Source: Prado023 sp049688595
GTDB lineage: Bacteria; Actinomycetota; Actinomycetes; S36-B12; CAIYMF01
Direction: 5' to 3'
Length of the DNA stretch: 8,958 nt
Assembly (NCBI GenBank): GCA_049688595.1
Contig: JBAVLA010000040.1
Coordinates: 1-8,958 of the forward strand
The position numbers were made by a program, and so were the translations under genes. A model generated the notes under the pieces. The model had not been told where the DNA came from, ran no database searches, and saw only the letters and a program-made list of their open reading frames with translations. Shown here one piece after another: positions 1-5,773 of this stretch (the first letter of the stretch is position 1; every line of letters begins with the position of its first letter).

Positions 1-122
1 GTGCGGGCCTGGGGGTGGTACGGGCCGCTGGCCAGCACGAGGATCGAGGCGCGTTGGGCTACGCCCAGCCCGGGCTTCATGGCTGCGATGCGCTCGAGCG
101 TCTGCAACATCCTCTGCGACAT
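1..122 (-). CDS. Unrecognised protein, N-terminal 40 residues (partial, runs off left edge)
   Basis: Reading leftward from an ATG at 122-120 gives 40 uninterrupted codons to the window edge. The start is supported by a Shine-Dalgarno-like AGGTGG at 134-129 (minus strand), six bases before the ATG. About 37 of 40 codons end in G or C, matching the other real genes here and unlike a random frame. The peptide starts MSQRMLQTLERIAAMKPG and continues with a short hydrophobic stretch (ASILVLASG). I do not recognise the family, and 40 residues are too few to assign a function. It is divergent from the glycosyltransferase gene at 338, so the two share the intergenic region 123-337. A second in-frame ATG four codons later is a possible alternative start. 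The opposing plus-strand frame through 1-585 lacks this codon bias and looks like a shadow. Confidence 0.6.
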   Translation of the reverse strand, partial: MSQRMLQTLERIAAMKPGLGVAQRASILVLASGPYHPQAR

Positions 123-142
123 GGACGACCACCTACCCCGTG

Positions 143-148
143 TAAGGT
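143..148 (+). promoter_or_regulatory. Candidate -10 element upstream of the glycosyltransferase gene
   Basis: TAAGGT fits the actinobacterial TANNNT -10 pattern. Transcription would begin near 155, leaving a leader of roughly 180 nt before the start at 338. No convincing -35 is seen at normal spacing; GACA at 118-121 is about four bases too far away. A second TANNNT match, TACGGT at 191-196, is an alternative. The same hexamer TAAGGT occurs in front of the metal transporter at 4654. This is a weak call from the motif alone. Confidence 0.25.
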
Positions 149-269
149 CCGATCATCGGCGTGCGGACCGACGACACGCGCGGTGTCGGCTACGGTGCGA
201 GAGTACGCCCGGGAACGAGGCTCCGCACGGGCTCAGCCTTGTCCGGCATGTCTGCCTCGCGCTGCAGAC
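146..269. repeat. Cluster of three perfect inverted repeats in the divergent intergenic region
   Basis: The first repeat is GGTCCG (146-151) against CGGACC (164-169) with a 12-nt spacer. The second is CGACAC (172-177) against GTGTCG (183-188) with a 5-nt loop. The third is GTCTGC (250-255) against GCAGAC (264-269) with an 8-nt loop. The last two could form hairpins in a leader RNA, and the first could be an operator for either divergent gene. No U-tract follows any of them, so they do not look like classical terminators. One such repeat is expected by chance in GC-rich DNA, so function is uncertain. Nothing else was recognised in 123-337. Confidence 0.35.
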
Positions 270-321
270 GCTTGCTGCGCCGGCTGCGCGGCTGGCACCC
301 TGCACGCCCAACCTGCGACGA

Positions 322-330
322 GAGGGGGGG
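322..330 (+). promoter_or_regulatory. Shine-Dalgarno that sets the glycosyltransferase start
   Basis: A purine run, GAGGGGGGG, lies seven bases before the GTG at 338. It is the only good ribosome-binding site in the upstream region. It argues for the 338 start over the longer open frame from 161, whose extra 59 codons are arginine-rich and have much poorer G/C third positions (several AGA, GTA, TCA and TCT codons). Confidence 0.6.
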
Positions 331-337
331 ATCACCG

Positions 338-1996
338 GTGCGCACCCCCTGGCTGGCCCGCATCGTCGGGCTGATCATTGCGATCGGGGCATTCTCGCTG
401 GCCGCCCTGCTGTGGTGGGCGATCAACGCTGTCCTGCCCGACAGCCTGCCCAGCCCAGCAGAGGTGGCCGGCAACCTGGACACCCTCGATCCCGCGGCGG
501 CGTCGTCGTGGGTCGGGATCGCAGTGCTCGCCGGAACGGCGGTTGCGCTGGCCCTGGCCGCCACCCTGGTGGCCGCTGGGACTGAGGCGCTGTGGGATCG
601 GCACATCCAGCGCACGACTCGCACTGACCGCACTCCCCTGGCGCCCACACCCGTGCTGCGAGCCACCGCCGACGGGTCCGGTGGCGCGGGTCGGCCAGTG
701 ACCATCACCGCCCTGATCCCGGCCCACAACGAGCAGGCAACCCTGGCCGTGACCCTGCCGGCACTCCTGGCCCAGTCGCGGCCGCCGGACCGCGTCCTCG
801 TCGTCGCCGACAACTGCACCGACGGCACCGAGGCGGTCGCCGCCGCGCACCGGGTCACGGTGGTGCGCACCGTGGATAACCGGGAGCGCAAGGCTGGGGC
901 GCTCAACCAGGTCCTCGCCGACCTGCTGCCCGCGCTGGGCCACAACGACCTGATCCTGGTGATGGACGCCGACACCCACCTGGACCCCGGCTTCTTGGCG
1001 GTCGCCGAGACCTGCTTCGCGGCCGATCGGGCCCTGATGGCCCTGGGCGGGGTCTTCCATGGCGAACCCGGGCATGGGCTGCTGGGGATGTTCCAGCGCA
1101 ACGAGTTCCAGCGCTACGCACGGACCATCGCCCGGCGCGGCGGGCGGGTGTTCGTGCTGACCGGCACCTCCACGGTGTTCCGCGCCCCATCGCTGCGCAC
1201 CGTCGCCGAGGCGCGCGGCACCCTGATCCCCGGCACTCCGGGACGGGTGTACGACACGGTCGCGCTGACCGAGGACAACGAGCTGACGATCGCCCTGAAG
1301 AGCCTCGGCGCGACGCTGACCTCCCCGGCTGGGTGCACCGTGGTGACCGAACTGATGCCGACCTGGCGTGCGTTGTGGGCCCAGCGGATGCGCTGGCAGC
1401 GCGGGGCAGTGGAGAACATCGGCGCGTACGGCGTCACGCCAGCCACGTTCCGCTACTGGTCCCAGCAGATGGCCATCGGGTACGGCGTGATCGCCCTGGG
1501 CAGCTACCTGCTGCTGATGACGCTTCTGGCGCTCAGCCCGGCACCGTGGACGTGGATCCCGTTCTGGCTGGCAGTGGGGGCCGTCTTCGCCGTCGAACGG
1601 ACCGTCACCGTGTGGCCGCAGGGGGTCCGGGCCCGGCTGCTGGCCGTGCTGCTGATCCCGGAGCTGCTCTACGACATGTACCTCAACGTCGTCTTCGTCG
1701 TTGGGGTGGCGCATCTGACCGCACGGCGCCGGGCCCGGTGGGGCCACGTCGAGCCCGACCGCGCCCAGGGGGTCGTCCCGCTCGGCGCCGCGGCCGCCGG
1801 AATGGGCAGCGCGCCGGGCTGGGTGGCCCTCCAGACGTTCGTGGCCGTCAACTCCCTGGTGTACGCGGCCCTGGCGATCGGCAAGCTGCTGCCCAAGCCG
1901 CCGACCCACCGGCTCGGCGAGGTCCCGGGGCTGCGGCTGCGCTACCGCGGCGACCGGGCGATCCCACTGCCCGGGCGCAGCGCGCCGCCGAGTTGA
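338..1996 (+). CDS. Membrane-bound family 2 glycosyltransferase (processive synthase type)
   Basis: This 552-residue protein has the architecture of processive GT2 polymer synthases such as cellulose, hyaluronan or poly-N-acetylglucosamine synthases: transmembrane segments on both sides of a cytoplasmic GT-A domain. Two hydrophobic helices lie at about 7-31 and 55-84. The catalytic domain begins with PAHNE (128-132). It carries DNCTD (158-162), the metal/nucleotide-sugar DAD motif (210-212), TED with the likely catalytic base (311-313), and QRMRW (349-353), which fits the QxxRW acceptor-site motif of processive enzymes. Further membrane helices follow at about 378-398, 402-421, 432-457 and 492-516. 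By family knowledge it would build a polysaccharide from a UDP-sugar and pass it across the membrane. No PilZ domain, BcsB-like partner or modifying enzyme is visible nearby, so sugar and product cannot be named. The gene is transcribed alone, and its 3' end converges on the flavoprotein gene 28 nt away. The GTG start is chosen from the Shine-Dalgarno at 322-330. Confidence 0.88.
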   Translation: MRTPWLARIVGLIIAIGAFSLAALLWWAINAVLPDSLPSPAEVAGNLDTLDPAAASSWVGIAVLAGTAVALALAATLVAAGTEALWDRHIQRTTRTDRTPLAPTPVLRATADGSGGAGRPVTITALIPAHNEQATLAVTLPALLAQSRPPDRVLVVADNCTDGTEAVAAAHRVTVVRTVDNRERKAGALNQVLADLLPALGHNDLILVMDADTHLDPGFLAVAETCFAADRALMALGGVFHGEPGHGLLGMFQRNEFQRYARTIARRGGRVFVLTGTSTVFRAPSLRTVAEARGTLIPGTPGRVYDTVALTEDNELTIALKSLGATLTSPAGCTVVTELMPTWRALWAQRMRWQRGAVENIGAYGVTPATFRYWSQQMAIGYGVIALGSYLLLMTLLALSPAPWTWIPFWLAVGAVFAVERTVTVWPQGVRARLLAVLLIPELLYDMYLNVVFVVGVAHLTARRRARWGHVEPDRAQGVVPLGAAAAGMGSAPGWVALQTFVAVNSLVYAALAIGKLLPKPPTHRLGEVPGLRLRYRGDRAIPLPGRSAPPS

Positions 1997-2024
1997 CGCG
2001 GCCGGCGCCCCAGCGTCGATGCGG

Positions 2025-2636
2025 CTAGCCGACGGCCCTGCCCACCGGGAGCACGTACACCGGCGTCTCCTCCGGCGCCAGTCCGAGGACATCCCGGACG
2101 GCGTCCTCGCTGAAGGCGCCCATGGTGACCGTCCCAAGCCCGAGCGCGGTCGCCTGCAGGCACACGCTCTGGGCCGCGTGGCCGGCCTCGACGTCGACGT
2201 ACTTCGCGCCCCGGTCGCCGAGCTTGCTCTTGGTGCGGTCGTAGTCGGCCGCGATCACCAGCGTGATGCTGCCGCTGCGCACGGCCTCCTGTCCGCGGGC
2301 CGCCGTGGCCAGCGGCTCCCGCGCGTCGCCTGCTCGGACGGCAGCCAGCTGGTGGCCCTCCGGCAGGAATCGGTAGACCCCGGGCTCGAGCCCCTCGACC
2401 TCGCCGGCGACGAGCAGCACTTCAAGCGGGTGGACGGCTCTCGCGGAGGGCGCAGTCCGCCCGCCGGACTCCGACGTGATGCCCTGTGCCGCCCAGAGGA
2501 GCTGCCCGACTTCCGGCAGCCGCAGCGGACCGGGGGCGTACTCGCGCACGGACCTGCGACGGCTCAGGGCCTCTTCGACGGACATGACTCCGTGGACGCT
2601 TGGCGCGGGGAGGGGAAAGACGACGTTGTCAGGCAC
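2025..2636 (-). CDS. SagB-type nitroreductase-family FMN oxidoreductase
   Basis: The 203-residue product belongs to the nitroreductase fold, closest in pattern to the SagB/ThcOx dehydrogenase family. Matching features are an N-terminal LP.P...G segment followed by SVEEALSRRRSVREY (19-33), whose arginines contact the FMN phosphate in the fold; LLWAAQGIT (47-54); a serine/arginine segment at 60-73; KYVDVEAGHAAQSVCLQATALGLG (145-168); and a closing LPVGR (196-200). Members use FMN with NAD(P)H or oxidise azolines in peptide antibiotics; which applies here cannot be read. No cyclodehydratase, precursor peptide or transporter is present, so a stand-alone redox enzyme is more likely than a peptide-toxin role. 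It follows fadD on the same strand after a 56-nt gap. The GTG at 2636 is chosen because it lacks a Shine-Dalgarno but sits exactly seven bases after a TACTGT -10 element, the layout of a leaderless gene. An in-frame GTG at 2645 would add three residues. Confidence 0.85.
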   Translation of the reverse strand: MPDNVVFPLPAPSVHGVMSVEEALSRRRSVREYAPGPLRLPEVGQLLWAAQGITSESGGRTAPSARAVHPLEVLLVAGEVEGLEPGVYRFLPEGHQLAAVRAGDAREPLATAARGQEAVRSGSITLVIAADYDRTKSKLGDRGAKYVDVEAGHAAQSVCLQATALGLGTVTMGAFSEDAVRDVLGLAPEETPVYVLPVGRAVG

Positions 2637-2643
2637 GTGCGTC

Positions 2644-2649
2644 ACAGTA
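2644..2649 (-). promoter_or_regulatory. Candidate -10 element for a leaderless flavoprotein transcript
   Basis: Read on the minus strand, TACTGT (TANNNT) is followed by seven bases and then the GTG start codon at 2636. Transcription would begin at or within a base of the start codon, giving a leaderless mRNA. No good -35 was found at 17-18 bases. The identical geometry (TAGTCT, seven bases, GTG) occurs in front of the nif3-like gene. It allows the gene to be expressed independently of the upstream fadD. Confidence 0.4.
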
Positions 2650-2692
2650 GTAGCACCATGCTGGCCGCCAGCGTGACGGGGACCGCACCCGC

Positions 2693-4477
2693 TCACCGCG
2701 CGTAGATCGCCTCGATCTCGTCTGCGAAGTCCCTCGTGACCACGGAGCGCTTCAGCTTCTGGGTCGGCGTGATGTGGCCGGACGCCTCGCTGAGCTGGGC
2801 GTCCAGCAGTCGCCACACCCGGATCGACTCGGCCCTGGAGACGGCTGAGTTGGCGTGGTCGACGGCGGACTGGATCTCTGCCCGCAGGGCCGGATCGGCG
2901 CGGAGCGCTCCCAGGGTGCGACCGGCCAGTCCGCGCTCCGCCGCCCACTTGGCCAGGGCGTCGGGGTCGAGGGTGATCAGGGCGCCCACGAAGGGCCGGC
3001 CCTCGCCGACGACGATCGCCTGGCTGACCAGGACGTTGGCCTGGATCCGGTCCTCGAGCACAGCGGGAGCCACGTTCTTGCCCCCTGCCGTGACGATCAT
3101 CTCCTTCTTCCGGCCGGTGATCCGCAGGTAGCCCTCCGCATCCATGCTGCCGAGGTCCCCGGTGCGCAGCCAGCCTTCTGCGTCGATCAGCTCAGCCGTA
3201 TCGGTCGCGTTGCGGTGATAGCCGGCCATGATGTGCGGCCCGCGCAGCCAGATCTCACCGTCTTCGGCGATCCGGACGGCCGTTCCGGGCATCGGCTGGC
3301 CGACCGAGCCGATCCGCGGGCCCTCGGCCCGGTTGAACGTGCCGGACGCGGTGGACTCAGTCAGGCCGTAGCCTTCGACGACGGTCAGTCCGATGCCGGC
3401 GTAGAAGTGACCGAGACGCTCGCCCAGGCTGGCCCCGCCGGTGATCGCGTAGCTCAGCTGACCGCCCATGGCCTGGCGGATCCTGCTGTACACGAGGCGG
3501 TCGAAGAGGGCGTGCTCGGCGCGCAGCCGCAGTGCGGGCCGGTGTCCCTGCCTGGCCCGCCCGTAGTCGATCGCCACCCGAGCTGCGCGCTCGAAGATCC
3601 GCCCCTTGCCCTCGGAGTGGGCCTTCTGCTGAGCGGAGGCGAACACCTTCTCGAACACCCGCGGCACGCCGACGAGGAACGTTGGCCGGAACGTGGCCAT
3701 GTCGGCCGGGAGCTGCCGGGGACTCGGGCAGTGCGCCACCTGCATCCCGCCCTCAGCGCAGTAGAGGTGCGCTCCGCGGCCCAGGACGTGGGCCAGCGGC
3801 AGGAACAGCACGGTCCGTGCCCCGGGCTCGGTGACGATCGGCTGCGTGCTGGCAACCAGGGTTCGCACCACGAACAGCAGGTTCGAGTGGGTGATCACGC
3901 AGCCCTTCGGGCGGCCCGTGGTGCCCGATGTGTACACGATCGTTGCCGTGTCGTGCGGTCGGACCGCCTCGGCCCGGGTGGTGAGGACCTCGTCGGACGC
4001 CGCGGCCCCCTCGGCGGCCAACTCCTCGAGCAGGCCGTCGTCCATGACCCAGATCGGCGGTGCGTTCGGGGTGCCCTCACGCACGCGGGCTGCCGCGGCC
4101 GCGGAGTCCGCGATCACGATCCGGCTGCCGCTGTCGTCGAGGATCCACTCGATCTGCTCAGCCGACGATGATTCGTAGATCGGGACGGCGTAGGCGCCGG
4201 CGGTCCACAGGGCGAAGTCCAGGACCGTCCACTCGTAGCGCGTGGGCGACATGATCGCCACCGCGCTGCCTGCCGCGACCCCGCGTGCGATCAGTCCACG
4301 GGCGACCGCGCGGACCTGCTCGTTGAAGCGCCGGGCCGTCACGTCGGTCCAGCCGTCGCCCGTTCGGATTGCGTAGGTCGGGCGGTCTGGGAAGGCGACG
4401 GCATTTCGCGCGGGGATGGAGCTCAGGGTGTCAACGATCGGCAGTTCGATCGCGGGGGGGATCTCCAGTTCGTGCAT
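2693..4477 (-). CDS. Long-chain fatty-acid--CoA ligase, FadD15-like (AMP-dependent synthetase)
   Basis: The enzyme activates long-chain fatty acids in two steps, acyl-AMP formation then thioester formation with CoA. Its 594 residues match the roughly 600-residue FadD15/bacterial long-chain type. The P-loop-like motif VYTSGTTGRPKG is at 181-192. EGYGLTES, which holds the adenine and active site, is at 368-375. GWLRTGDLG, with the ribose-binding Asp441, is at 435-443, and the hinge GRKKEMI at 455-461. The C-terminal PTQKLKR at 571-577 supplies the lysine (K574 or K576) needed for adenylation. No transmembrane segment or signal peptide is seen, so it is cytosolic or membrane-peripheral. The ATG at 4477 has a strong GGAGGA Shine-Dalgarno at 4490-4485, seven bases upstream. 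The reading frame stays open far upstream, but that extension only mirrors the cbiM gene on the other strand. Likely roles are lipid degradation or fatty-acid recycling; substrate length is inferred from family only. Confidence 0.93.
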   Translation of the reverse strand: MHELEIPPAIELPIVDTLSSIPARNAVAFPDRPTYAIRTGDGWTDVTARRFNEQVRAVARGLIARGVAAGSAVAIMSPTRYEWTVLDFALWTAGAYAVPIYESSSAEQIEWILDDSGSRIVIADSAAAAARVREGTPNAPPIWVMDDGLLEELAAEGAAASDEVLTTRAEAVRPHDTATIVYTSGTTGRPKGCVITHSNLLFVVRTLVASTQPIVTEPGARTVLFLPLAHVLGRGAHLYCAEGGMQVAHCPSPRQLPADMATFRPTFLVGVPRVFEKVFASAQQKAHSEGKGRIFERAARVAIDYGRARQGHRPALRLRAEHALFDRLVYSRIRQAMGGQLSYAITGGASLGERLGHFYAGIGLTVVEGYGLTESTASGTFNRAEGPRIGSVGQPMPGTAVRIAEDGEIWLRGPHIMAGYHRNATDTAELIDAEGWLRTGDLGSMDAEGYLRITGRKKEMIVTAGGKNVAPAVLEDRIQANVLVSQAIVVGEGRPFVGALITLDPDALAKWAAERGLAGRTLGALRADPALRAEIQSAVDHANSAVSRAESIRVWRLLDAQLSEASGHITPTQKLKRSVVTRDFADEIEAIYAR

Positions 4478-4549
4478 CGCGTCATCCTCCGGTCCGCCGA
4501 CGCGGGCGCGGCGGTCGACGCCGGTTGGCGCGGCACTGACGGCGCCGTG

Positions 4550-4569
4550 GTCGGGTGCGCGTACCCGAC
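4550..4569. promoter_or_regulatory. Perfect 7-6-7 palindrome, candidate operator for fadD
   Basis: GTCGGGT and ACCCGAC form perfect 7-bp arms around a 6-bp centre. The site overlaps the end of a -10-like TATCGT on the minus strand (4573-4568) and the predicted fadD transcription start near 4561, where a bound repressor would block initiation. A leader of about 84 nt would then precede the fadD ATG. The dyad size suits TetR-family regulators, which often control fatty-acid genes in actinobacteria, but the sequence matches no operator I can name. It could instead form an RNA hairpin. Confidence 0.35.
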
Positions 4570-4573
4570 GATA
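4568..4573 (-). promoter_or_regulatory. Candidate -10 element for fadD
   Basis: On the minus strand the hexamer reads TATCGT, fitting TANNNT. The position 17 bases upstream reads GGACCT, which is not a recognisable -35. The call rests on the hexamer and its overlap with the palindrome at 4550-4569. Confidence 0.25.
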
Positions 4574-4636
4574 CTGGCTGGCGGCCGCCGAGGTCCCGCG
4601 AACCAGAGCCGATTCGCCGCAGAGGCCGGCTCGTTG

Positions 4637-4653
4637 TTGCGAAGGATTTGCAG
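4637..4653. promoter_or_regulatory. Nur-box-like operator upstream of the metal transporter
   Basis: TTGCGA, five bases, TTGCAG matches 10 of the 12 defined positions of the nickel-responsive Nur box as I recall it from Streptomyces (tTGCaa-N5-ttGCAA). It can also be read as an imperfect dyad, TTGCGAA-GGA-TTTGCAG, pairing at 5 of 7 positions, as expected for a Fur-family dimer. It lies in one of the few relatively AT-rich patches of the window and directly abuts the -10 candidate at 4654, so a bound regulator would repress cbiM transcription. Zur or another Fur-family protein is an alternative. Confidence 0.5.
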
Positions 4654-4659
4654 TAAGGT
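4654..4659 (+). promoter_or_regulatory. Candidate -10 element of the cbiMNQO operon
   Basis: TAAGGT fits TANNNT and would start transcription near 4666, about 50 nt before the cbiM ATG. The hexamer 17 bases upstream (TCGTTG) is a poor -35. The Nur-like site fills the spacer between them. Confidence 0.35.
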
Positions 4660-4715
4660 GCGCAGGCGACCGGCGGCCCTGACGAGCGCCGCACTGGGAG
4701 AAGTGGAGGCCCGGC

Positions 4716-5417
4716 ATGCACATCCCTGACGGCTTCATCGACGCGCCGATCTCAGCTGCTGTCGGAGCGGTCGCGGTGGTCGGCTTGGGCGTGGCGCTGC
4801 GCAGGTCGAAGCGGGACCTCGATGATCGGACCGCGCCGATGGCCGGGCTGGTCGCGGTGTATGTCGCCGCCGTGCAGATGCTGAACTTCCCAGTGGCTGC
4901 CGGGACCAGCGGGCACCTGCTCGGCGGGGCCCTGGCCGCGATCCTCGTGGGTCCGTGGACCGGTGCCCTGGCGGTGGCGGTGGTCCTGATGGTCCAGGCG
5001 CTGATGTTCGCCGACGGCGGCCTGACCGCGCTGGGCCTGAACATCATCAACATGGCGTTCGTAACCGTCGCGGTGGCCTGGCCCGTGTTCCGGATCGTGA
5101 CCCGCGTGGCACCGCGCAGCCGGGGTGCGTGGACGGCGGCAGCGTCCGCTGCTGCCTTCGTGTCCGTCCCAGCCTCGGCGGTTGCGTTCACCCTCGAGTA
5201 CGCCGTCGGTGGCACGGGCACGTTCTCGACCGGGACGGTCCTTGCGGCGATGGTCGGCACCCACGCGTTGATCGGGATCGGCGAGGGGATCGTCACGGCA
5301 CTGACGGTCGCGACGGTCCTCGCCGTCCGCCCCGACCTCGTCCTGGGGGTGCGTGACCTGCTGCCCGGGCCAGTCCTGCAGCGGGCACCGCAGGCGGCCG
5401 ATTCGCAGGTGTCGTGA
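4716..5417 (+). CDS. cbiM: ECF transporter substrate-binding membrane protein CbiM/NikM
   Basis: This 233-residue membrane protein is the S component that captures Co2+ or Ni2+ for ATP-driven uptake. The N-terminal MHIPDGF is the family hallmark: the free N-terminus, His2 and a second histidine coordinate the metal in known NikM/CbiM structures. The second histidine appears here as His67 in GTSGHLLGG. Other conserved segments are LMVQALMFADGG (91-102), GLNIINMA (107-114) and THALIGIGEG (182-191). Six or seven hydrophobic helices span about 9-204, and the last 30 residues are polar and poorly conserved. The ATG is fixed by GGAGG at 4705-4709, six bases upstream, and by the need for exposed Met-His. 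It heads the M-N-Q-O gene order. The sequence alone does not decide nickel or cobalt; the Nur-like operator favours nickel. Confidence 0.93.
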   Translation: MHIPDGFIDAPISAAVGAVAVVGLGVALRRSKRDLDDRTAPMAGLVAVYVAAVQMLNFPVAAGTSGHLLGGALAAILVGPWTGALAVAVVLMVQALMFADGGLTALGLNIINMAFVTVAVAWPVFRIVTRVAPRSRGAWTAAASAAAFVSVPASAVAFTLEYAVGGTGTFSTGTVLAAMVGTHALIGIGEGIVTALTVATVLAVRPDLVLGVRDLLPGPVLQRAPQAADSQVS

Positions 5418-5442
5418 GCCGCAGGTGTCGTGAGCCGCAGGT
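5405..5442 (+). repeat. 16-bp tandem repeat at the cbiM/cbiN junction
   Basis: GCAGGTGTCGTGAGCC occurs at 5405-5420 and again at 5421-5436, followed by a partial GCAGGT (5437-5442), about 2.4 copies in all. The first copy holds the last codons and TGA stop of cbiM. The second pushes the cbiN ribosome-binding site 16 bases away, giving a 47-nt gap where the next two junctions of the operon overlap. It looks like a local slippage duplication. Confidence 0.85.
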
Positions 5443-5464
5443 CTTGGGAGAGGAGGAGCCGGTC

Positions 5465-5773
5465 GTGCGCAGGGGTGTGTGGGCGTTCATCGGGATCGGC
5501 ATGGCGGTGTCGCTGCTGCTGGCCGGCGTGGTCAGCCACTATGCGAGCAGGTCGCCGGACGGGTTGGAGAAGGTCGCCGCGGATGTCGGCTTCCTGGTCA
5601 GCGCGCAGGACTCGGCTGCCGCAGGCTCGCCGCTGGCCGGATACGGCGTGGCGGGAGTTGCCGATGAGCGGATCTCCGTCGGGTTGGCCGGCGCCGCGGG
5701 CGTGCTGCTGACGGCGGCACTTGCGTTCAGCCTCTTCATGCTGCTGGCCCGGCGCGGGCGCCGTGGGGCGTGA
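5465..5773 (+). CDS. Small PDGLE-domain ECF transporter subunit (NikN/CbiN type)
   Basis: This 102-residue protein has two membrane helices (about 6-26 and 73-95) around an extracytoplasmic loop. The loop begins with PDGLEKVAADVGF (31-43) and contains SPLAGYGVAGV (55-65), the signature of the PDGLE domain found in the N subunits of nickel and cobalt ECF transporters. N subunits are needed with M for metal loading, probably by shaping the binding loop; the domain is sometimes fused to M. The GTG at 5465 is chosen because AGGAGG at 5451-5456 is eight bases upstream. An earlier GTG at 5414, inside the 16-bp repeat, would add 17 residues before the first helix but has no ribosome-binding site of its own. 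The stop overlaps the cbiQ start by GTGA. The PDGLE form rather than classical CbiN slightly favours nickel, by inference. Confidence 0.85.
   Translation: MRRGVWAFIGIGMAVSLLLAGVVSHYASRSPDGLEKVAADVGFLVSAQDSAAAGSPLAGYGVAGVADERISVGLAGAAGVLLTAALAFSLFMLLARRGRRGA

Noticed and set aside
161..337. N-terminal extension of the glycosyltransferase to the GTG at 161
   Set aside because: The added 59 residues are Arg-rich with poor G/C third positions and no ribosome-binding site, while a strong one precedes 338.
1997..2024. Bidirectional terminator between the convergent glycosyltransferase and flavoprotein genes
   Set aside because: The 28-nt gap holds only small GC palindromes with no clear stem-loop and no T-tract on either strand.
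332..2137. A 601-codon open frame on the minus strand opposite the glycosyltransferase
   Set aside because: Its translation is Gly/Gln/Arg/His-rich low-complexity sequence with no domain. It mirrors the codon bias of the real gene, a common artefact of GC-rich DNA.
2025..2636. Azole/azoline peptide (RiPP) cluster suggested by the SagB-like enzyme
   Set aside because: No cyclodehydratase, precursor peptide, protease or exporter is nearby, and the neighbours are metabolic genes.
2642..2659. A five-codon leader ORF (Met-Val-Leu-Leu-Leu) with two rare CTA codons before the flavoprotein gene
   Set aside because: If the mRNA is leaderless from 2636 this ORF is not on that transcript, and such short ORFs arise easily by chance.
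2019..2705. A 228-codon plus-strand open frame opposite the flavoprotein gene
   Set aside because: The minus-strand frame gives a clear nitroreductase-fold protein; the plus frame gives nothing recognisable.
2855..4171. A 438-codon plus-strand open frame opposite fadD
   Set aside because: It is a shadow of fadD: no domain, and no ribosome-binding site that I could support.
5414..5464. Upstream GTG start for the PDGLE protein at 5414
   Set aside because: It lies inside the tandem repeat and lacks a ribosome-binding site; GTG 5465 has AGGAGG at good spacing and begins right before the first helix.
4478..5539. Extension of the fadD frame upstream to 5539, giving a 948-residue fusion
   Set aside because: The extra part is antisense to cbiM and Thr/Pro/Arg-rich without a domain. 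The ATG at 4477 has a strong Shine-Dalgarno and gives the normal family length.
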